Assembly: GCA_020718205.1 (NCBI GenBank)
Contig: DYSN01000014.1
Coordinates: 1-48,100 of the forward strand
Length of the DNA stretch: 48,100 nucleotides
Direction of reading: 5' to 3'
Origin: Draconibacterium orientale
Lineage (GTDB): Bacteria > Bacteroidota > Bacteroidia > Bacteroidales > UBA12170
Shown in pieces: positions 45,101 through 48,100 of this stretch (its first letter is position 1; every line of letters starts with the position of its first letter). Below the pieces are notes generated by a model, which was not told where the DNA came from, searched no databases, and was given only the letters and a program-made list of their open reading frames with translations. The translations under genes were made by a program, and so were the position numbers.

Positions 45101-45475
45101 GACCTCGGTGCGGCAGGCTTTATTATAATCTTCCACCGAAATTTTCTTTCCGATATCTTCTTTGGTGATGCCAAGGGTTTTTTCTACGCCAATTTCCACA
45201 GGCAAGCCATGGGTATCCCAACCGGCTTTGCGGCTTACGTATTTTCCTTTCAGCGTTTGATAGCGGCAAATAATGTCTTTAATAGCGCGTGCCATCACAT
45301 GGTGAATGCCCGGAACCCCATTGGCCGAAGGGGGACCTTCGTAAAAGGCAAAGTTTTCTCCTTGCTTCCGGGTTTCGAGACTTTTATGAAAGACTTGATT
45401 TTCTTCCCAAAATTTGAGCGTTTCGGCGGCTATTCCTGTTAAATTTAAATTCTTATATTCTTGATATTTAAACAT
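42101..45475 (-). CDS. ileS: Isoleucyl-tRNA synthetase
   Basis: The 1,124-residue class I synthetase charges tRNA-Ile. The HIGH-equivalent block is GPPSANGVPGIHHVMARAIKD (47-67) and the KMSKS-equivalent is KMSKRLGN near residue 665. VDWNLSRSRFWGIPLPIW and DVWFDSGAMPYAQ are class I/editing-related blocks. The long form without an obvious C-terminal zinc finger resembles the eukaryote-like IleRS type common in Bacteroidota, which is often associated with mupirocin tolerance; this last point is family knowledge and not tested here. A minus-strand TAATTTTG at 45526-45533 may be its -7 box. It leads an ileS-dksA-lspA transcript. Confidence 0.96.
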   Translation of the reverse strand: MFKYQEYKNLNLTGIAAETLKFWEENQVFHKSLETRKQGENFAFYEGPPSANGVPGIHHVMARAIKDIICRYQTLKGKYVSRKAGWDTHGLPVEIGVEKTLGITKEDIGKKISVEDYNKACRTEVMKYKDLWDDLTVKMGYWVNLDDPYITFDNKYIESVWYLLSKLYEKGLLYKGFTIQPFSPAAGTGLSTHELNQPGCYRDVKDITLTAQFKVIRNLVSEKLFSNIWGDLFFMAWTTTPWTLPSNTALAVGKKIEYVKVKTYNPYTSEKVTVILAKALMGHFFPEKSAELKLEDYEAGQKAIPFEVVDEFTGADLEGMRYEQLLPYAQPTEGDAFRVIIGDFVTTEDGTGIVHIAPSFGADDFKVARQNGIGALTLVDSTGRFTAEMGEFAGRFVKSEYYADADPMRNESVDLDIVVKLKKENRAFKSEKHVHSYPHCWRTDKPILYYPLDSWFIKTTSLKDRMIELNKTINWKPKATGEGRFGNWLENLVDWNLSRSRFWGIPLPIWTSEDRTEQIIIGSAEQLRSEIEKSVEAGFMQENPLGNFKPGDMSAENYLTFDFHRPYVDQIVLVSATGQKMFRESDLIDVWFDSGAMPYAQLHYPFENKELFEENFPADFIAEGVDQTRGWFFTLHAIATMLFDKVAFKTVVSNGLVLDKNGNKMSKRLGNATDPFETLAQFGPDATRWYMITNSQPWDNLKFDVSGIDEVRRKFFGTLYNTYAFFSLYANIDGFSYAEKDIEFQQRPELDRWILSELHTLINEVDEAYAKYEPTRAGRAIALFVDEHLSNWYVRLSRRRFWKGDYSEDKISAYQTLYNCLETVAILSAPIAPFYSERLFNDLNKVSGKRTEESIHLCTMPQADESKIDKDLEERMEMAQLYSSMVLSLRKKNKIRVRQPLNKVMIPILDEKFKSQIDKITDLILSEVNVKTLEFMTEDSGMLVKKIKPNFKTLGPRYSKLMKPIAEAITNFTSADIKSLEKNASYKLLINNEELMIDLDDVEIFTNDIPGWLIASQGPLTIALDITITEELRLEGIARDIVNKIQSIRKDKGLEVTDQIEIEILKQESTEEAINNNYSYICSETLAQSLKLVDTELQGAESVELSDDLTVVIKIEKPQQKSQY

Positions 45476-45636
45476 TCTCTAATAAATTTCTAATGGATTG
45501 AATTTGTTGAACTTATAAAAGGATGCAAAATTAAAAAAATTTGTGTGAATAGTAGTTGTTTGATGCCGAACAGTTTATTTTTAAGTAATTTTTAATGTTA
45601 TTGTTTTTAAGCAATAGGTTTTTAATCAAATAGCTG

Positions 45637-45646
45637 AAATAAATAA
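45637..45646. repeat. Left copy of 10-bp target-site duplication
   Basis: AAATAAATAA occurs immediately left of the IS and again immediately right at 47226-47235. The length suits an IS4-family insertion. The sequence is simple, so chance cannot be fully excluded. Confidence 0.65.
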
Positions 45647-45649
45647 CTC

Positions 45650-45662
45650 AACTTTCGCAAGT
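45650..45662 (+). repeat. Left inverted repeat of the IS
   Basis: AACTTTCGCAAGT is an exact reverse complement of the right-end sequence at 47213-47225. Confidence 0.85.
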
Positions 45663-45860
45663 AGATTAAATAATTGAAAATGAAGTAAAAAGCAGCATAT
45701 TTATTTTGTTATATTACTGATTATCAGTAACTTTATTTTGCCAAACAAACAATTTAAAATATGCTGCCAAAAAAAAAGTACAACAATAGTTTCAGAAATA
45801 AAAAGCTTTTTTAGTTCAAGTGAAAAAGCGATAAATACGATATAATCAGTTTTAAGTTCT

Positions 45861-47207
45861 TTGACATTATCAGAAAAACAAATTGGGCTTCAAAGCAAGG
45901 TCAATAATGAGTACAAAAACCTCGACAAGTTACTTCTGATTATTCTGTTTCCATTTTTCGACATACAGGACGTTTGGCATTATAAAAACTCATCGTTGTA
46001 TTCAACATTTGGTTTAGGGAAAGACGTTTTTTACCGACTGCTGAATGACAGCTTGATCGACTGGAGAAAAATAGCCTATAAAGCATCAATGCAATTGATA
46101 AGAAAAACGAAAAATAGGACCAATGACCCAGAAAGCAAACAAGTACGATGCCTTATTATCGACGATTCTGATTTGCCCAAAACAGGCAAACGCTTAGAAC
46201 TAATTGGCAAAGTTTTTCCTCACGTAAGCCATCAAAGCATACTGGCTTTCAAGGGTTTATTTATGGGTTATGACGAGGGTAAGAGTTTTTTCGCATTATA
46301 TTTTTCACTACATGGAGATGACGGGAAAAACAAAAGACGACCTTACGGATTGTCTCACAAACAACTGAAGGACCGTTTTTCAAAGCACCGCAGCAAGTAT
46401 TCGGCGGCTTACAAACGCAAGGAAGAATATTTTACAAGTAAAATCAAAAGCATGATAATGATGATTAGAACAGCCATTGGCAATGAGCTAAGATTTGATT
46501 ATTTGTTAGTTGACAGTTGGTTTACTTGCTTTGAACTGGTGAAATTTGTAAAAACACGACGCATTGGAATTTACTTACCCGGCATGGAAAAAATGGGAAA
46601 AACACGATACCTGTTTAATGAAAAAAGAATGACTGCAAAAGAAATAATAGACTATCAACGGAAAACCAAAAAATTAAAACGCTCAAAACAATTGAGTTTT
46701 TATTATAGCGAAGCAGTTGTGAATTTCAATGAGATACCGGTTAAATTGTTCTTTTGCAAGACGTCGAGAAAAGGCAAGTGGCACATATTGCTTACAACGA
46801 ATTTGGGTTTAACCTTTGAACAAGCCTACAAAATATATTCTACAAGATGGTCTATTGAGGTATTCTTTAAGGAAGCTAAACAGTATTTTGGATTAGGTAA
46901 ATCTCAATCGCAGGATTTTGATGCTCAAATTGCAACACCTACCATTTGCATGTTGCAATACAATTTATTGTCCACGGCCGGAAGATTTGCAGATTATGAA
47001 TCATTGGGAGCTTTGTTTCGAAATACAAAAGCCGAAACTATTCAACTCACTGTTAACGAACGAATTTGTGAAATAGTGGTCAATATTTTAAATGCTTTAG
47101 CGGAATTATTTGAAATTGATACGGAAATGTTAATGGGAAAATTAATTACTGATAATGAACTAATTGAAAAACTATCAAATTACAAAACCCTATTGCAAGC
47201 AGGGTAA
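45861..47207 (+). CDS. IS4-family transposase, N-terminus probably decayed
   Basis: The open part gives 448 residues from a TTG. It has DDE-type motifs: IDDSDLPKTG (about 106-115), LLVDSWFTCFEL (about 216-227) and YSTRWSIEVFFKEAK (the IS4 Y-x2-R-x3-E-x6-K signature, about 326-340). No ATG opens this frame. An upstream ATG at 45761 begins MLPKKKYNNSFRNKKLF then stops at TAG 45812-45814; shifting past one T of the six-T run puts the reading in the transposase frame (SSSEKAINTI), which meets a TAA at 45843-45845 and then continues SVLSSLTLSEK. I infer an original start near 45761 and two later lesions, so the element may not be active. Confidence 0.82.
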   Translation: MTLSEKQIGLQSKVNNEYKNLDKLLLIILFPFFDIQDVWHYKNSSLYSTFGLGKDVFYRLLNDSLIDWRKIAYKASMQLIRKTKNRTNDPESKQVRCLIIDDSDLPKTGKRLELIGKVFPHVSHQSILAFKGLFMGYDEGKSFFALYFSLHGDDGKNKRRPYGLSHKQLKDRFSKHRSKYSAAYKRKEEYFTSKIKSMIMMIRTAIGNELRFDYLLVDSWFTCFELVKFVKTRRIGIYLPGMEKMGKTRYLFNEKRMTAKEIIDYQRKTKKLKRSKQLSFYYSEAVVNFNEIPVKLFFCKTSRKGKWHILLTTNLGLTFEQAYKIYSTRWSIEVFFKEAKQYFGLGKSQSQDFDAQIATPTICMLQYNLLSTAGRFADYESLGALFRNTKAETIQLTVNERICEIVVNILNALAELFEIDTEMLMGKLITDNELIEKLSNYKTLLQAG

Positions 47208-47212
47208 GGAGA

Positions 47213-47225
47213 ACTTGCGAAAGTT
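47213..47225 (-). repeat. Right inverted repeat of the IS
   Basis: The complement of AACTTTCGCAAGT lies here, matching the left end exactly over 13 bp. The right copy of the target duplication follows at 47226-47235. Confidence 0.85.
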
Positions 47226-47256
47226 AAATAAATAAGAATTTAATAAGAAAATGTAT

Positions 47257-47264
47257 TATATTTG
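47257..47264 (+). promoter_or_regulatory. Candidate -7 box of the lipoprotein gene
   Basis: TATATTTG matches TAnnTTTG, 28 bp before the ATG at 47292. The expected -33 position (about 47234-47238) lies within ~12 bp of the IS right end, and no TTG is present there, so the insertion may have altered this promoter. Confidence 0.45.
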
Positions 47265-47291
47265 TTGAGAGCAACTAAAATAAATTCAGTT

Positions 47292-47828
47292 ATGAAAATC
47301 AGGATTATTCTAATTATCATTGTTCCAATTGTTTTTTTGGCAATTTTTTCATGTTCAAAAGTTAAGGATTTACTCACTTTTACGGTGAATGACACCTCCG
47401 AAGTGGTGATTGAAAGCAATATTTTGCCCTTTAGTCTTCCATTTGAGATTTGGCTTCCGCCCATCACCACCAATTCGGAAGAGGAATTTGCAAACAATAA
47501 CACGTCCACCAAATTGGTGAAGGACGTCTATATCACCCATCTCGATTTGGAGATTGTTTCGCCGAGCAACAAGACATTTAGCTTTTTAAAATCGATAATC
47601 ATCTATATTTCAACAGATTCTGGCAATGAGATTGAATTGGCCCGGAAAGAAAATATAGCATCGACCGACAAGATTTTGAATATGAATGTTACTTCGGAAA
47701 GGCTCGATACCTATATTAAATCGTCGGTTTATAAACTGAGAACCGAGGTAGTTTTGCGCGAAACATTAACTCAGGATGTTACTTTGGGGGTTGATATGAG
47801 CTTTAAAGTGACCGCGGATCCGCTTTAA
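47292..47828 (+). CDS. Predicted lipoprotein, function unknown
   Basis: I choose ATG 47292 (an upstream TTG at 47262 would add ten residues and hide the signal peptide). The ~178-residue product starts MKIRIILIIIVPIVFLAIFSCSKVKDL, a signal peptide with a lipobox-like AIFSC, so it should be lipidated at C21 and membrane anchored. The remainder is a beta-rich polar domain (VVIESNILPFSLPFEIWLPP and repeated IxxxSxxxxxLK patterns) with no family I recognise. It lies just downstream of an IS. The stop codon is inside a 14-bp palindrome CCGCTTTAAAGCGG (47820-47833). Confidence 0.75.
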   Translation: MKIRIILIIIVPIVFLAIFSCSKVKDLLTFTVNDTSEVVIESNILPFSLPFEIWLPPITTNSEEEFANNNTSTKLVKDVYITHLDLEIVSPSNKTFSFLKSIIIYISTDSGNEIELARKENIASTDKILNMNVTSERLDTYIKSSVYKLRTEVVLRETLTQDVTLGVDMSFKVTADPL

Positions 47829-47951
47829 AGCGGCCGGTGGTGGGGATTAACAAATCTCCGATATTCGCCTTGGCAGTGAGCAGAAATGCGATTCATAGTC
47901 TATATGCCAATAAATGCGAGACATTAATTTAGAAAGACATAAGTTAATGAT

Positions 47952-48100
47952 ATTCAAAAATATACTACGCGCGGATTGCAACCGATGACGAAGGACGAAT
48001 CTACCAGTCGGTAGACAGACTCAACGAAGTTACATTCGCGAAAGTTGACGATTGGAAAATAACAGATATTAGAGTTAATACAGAATTTAAGGAGATAGAT
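47952..48100 (+). other. Partial unrecognised reading frame running off the window
   Basis: After a stop at 47949-47951 the frame is open to the window end: YSKIYYARIATDDEGRIYQ, then SVDRLNEVTFAKVDDW and KITDIRVNTEF. It looks protein-like (DDEGRIY, VDDWKITD) but has no ATG, GTG or TTG in its first ~20 codons, so it is either an internal part of a frameshifted gene or uses a start beyond view. An ATG at 47948 opens only a short different frame. No family is recognised. The 120 bp before it (47829-47951) holds no gene. Confidence 0.35.

Larger units (their letters stand above)
45647..47225. mobile_element. IS4-family insertion sequence (~1.58 kb)
   Basis: Exact 13-bp inverted repeats AACTTTCGCAAGT (45650-45662) and its complement (47213-47225) bracket a single transposase frame with the IS4 YREK signature. 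A 10-bp direct repeat AAATAAATAA lies just outside at 45637-45646 and 47226-47235. The left end carries three extra bases (CTC) before the repeat begins. An internal palindrome TTACTGAT-T-ATCAGTAA (45714-45730) lies between the left end and the gene. It sits between ileS and a lipoprotein gene. Confidence 0.87.

Noticed and set aside
47820-47833. CCGCTTTAAAGCGG as a terminator or operator
   Set aside because: It overlaps the lipoprotein stop, has no loop or T tract, and is short; no role can be supported.
1-48100. tRNA or rRNA genes and CRISPR arrays
   Set aside because: No tRNA T-arm-like sequence with matching stems, no rRNA segments and no regularly spaced repeats were found by reading.

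Overview
The window reads as chromosome from a member of the Bacteroidota, probably a marine or anaerobic Bacteroidales/Marinilabiliales-like lineage. The evidence is AT-rich DNA, promoters of the TAnnTTTG type with few Shine-Dalgarno sites, an S46 dipeptidyl-peptidase, a carboxypeptidase-regulatory-domain outer-membrane barrel, phylum-typical families (DUF4175, DUF4494, WbuC, AAA_14/DUF4143 ATPase) and an ileS-traR/dksA-lspA block. No rRNA gene, tRNA gene or CRISPR array was recognised. Family names come from recognised motifs and remembered family features; no database search was run.

Layout. 1-3,600 is an accessory islet: a broken kelch/fibronectin-like gene, an FRG-domain protein, and an overlapping HEPN-MNT toxin-antitoxin pair between gene-poor stretches. 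3,601-12,095 holds housekeeping and surface-sugar genes: an ABC-F ATPase, UDP-GlcNAc 2-epimerase (wecB), a DUF218/YdcF protein, a DegT/DnrJ/EryC1 aminotransferase, an MFS transporter and ATP-dependent PEP carboxykinase. 12,475-20,480 carries two outer-membrane proteins, a possible small RNA between them, HemW and a secreted S46 peptidase. 20,542-27,653 has a leftward run (wbuC, a family 9 glycosyltransferase, pabC-like, pabB), a divergent pabA-hutD pair, a CPA2 antiporter and a small CxxCH haem protein.

27,961-41,023 is the most interesting part. Leftward genes (a methyltransferase, mnmG, ybeY, an RsbW-like kinase, DUF4175, DUF4494) and rightward genes (nadA, a SpoIIAA-like gene with a frameshift, a nucleotidyltransferase, an AAA ATPase, a sugar-kinase-like protein) diverge from a 662-bp very AT-rich gap. 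The gap has one perfect DnaA box (TTATCCACA), and two parS-like 16-mers flank mnmG 5-7 kb away. I infer that this may be the chromosomal replication origin region. The AAA ATPase appears to have been inserted between the nucleotidyltransferase and kinase genes, and two related palindromes centred on GTTAAC lie in its promoter region.

41,033-48,100 holds lspA, a TraR/DksA-like regulator and ileS, all leftward. Next comes an IS4-family element with a 10-bp target duplication and a probably decayed transposase N-terminus, then a lipoprotein gene whose promoter lies just beyond the IS end, and an unrecognised reading frame that runs off the window.
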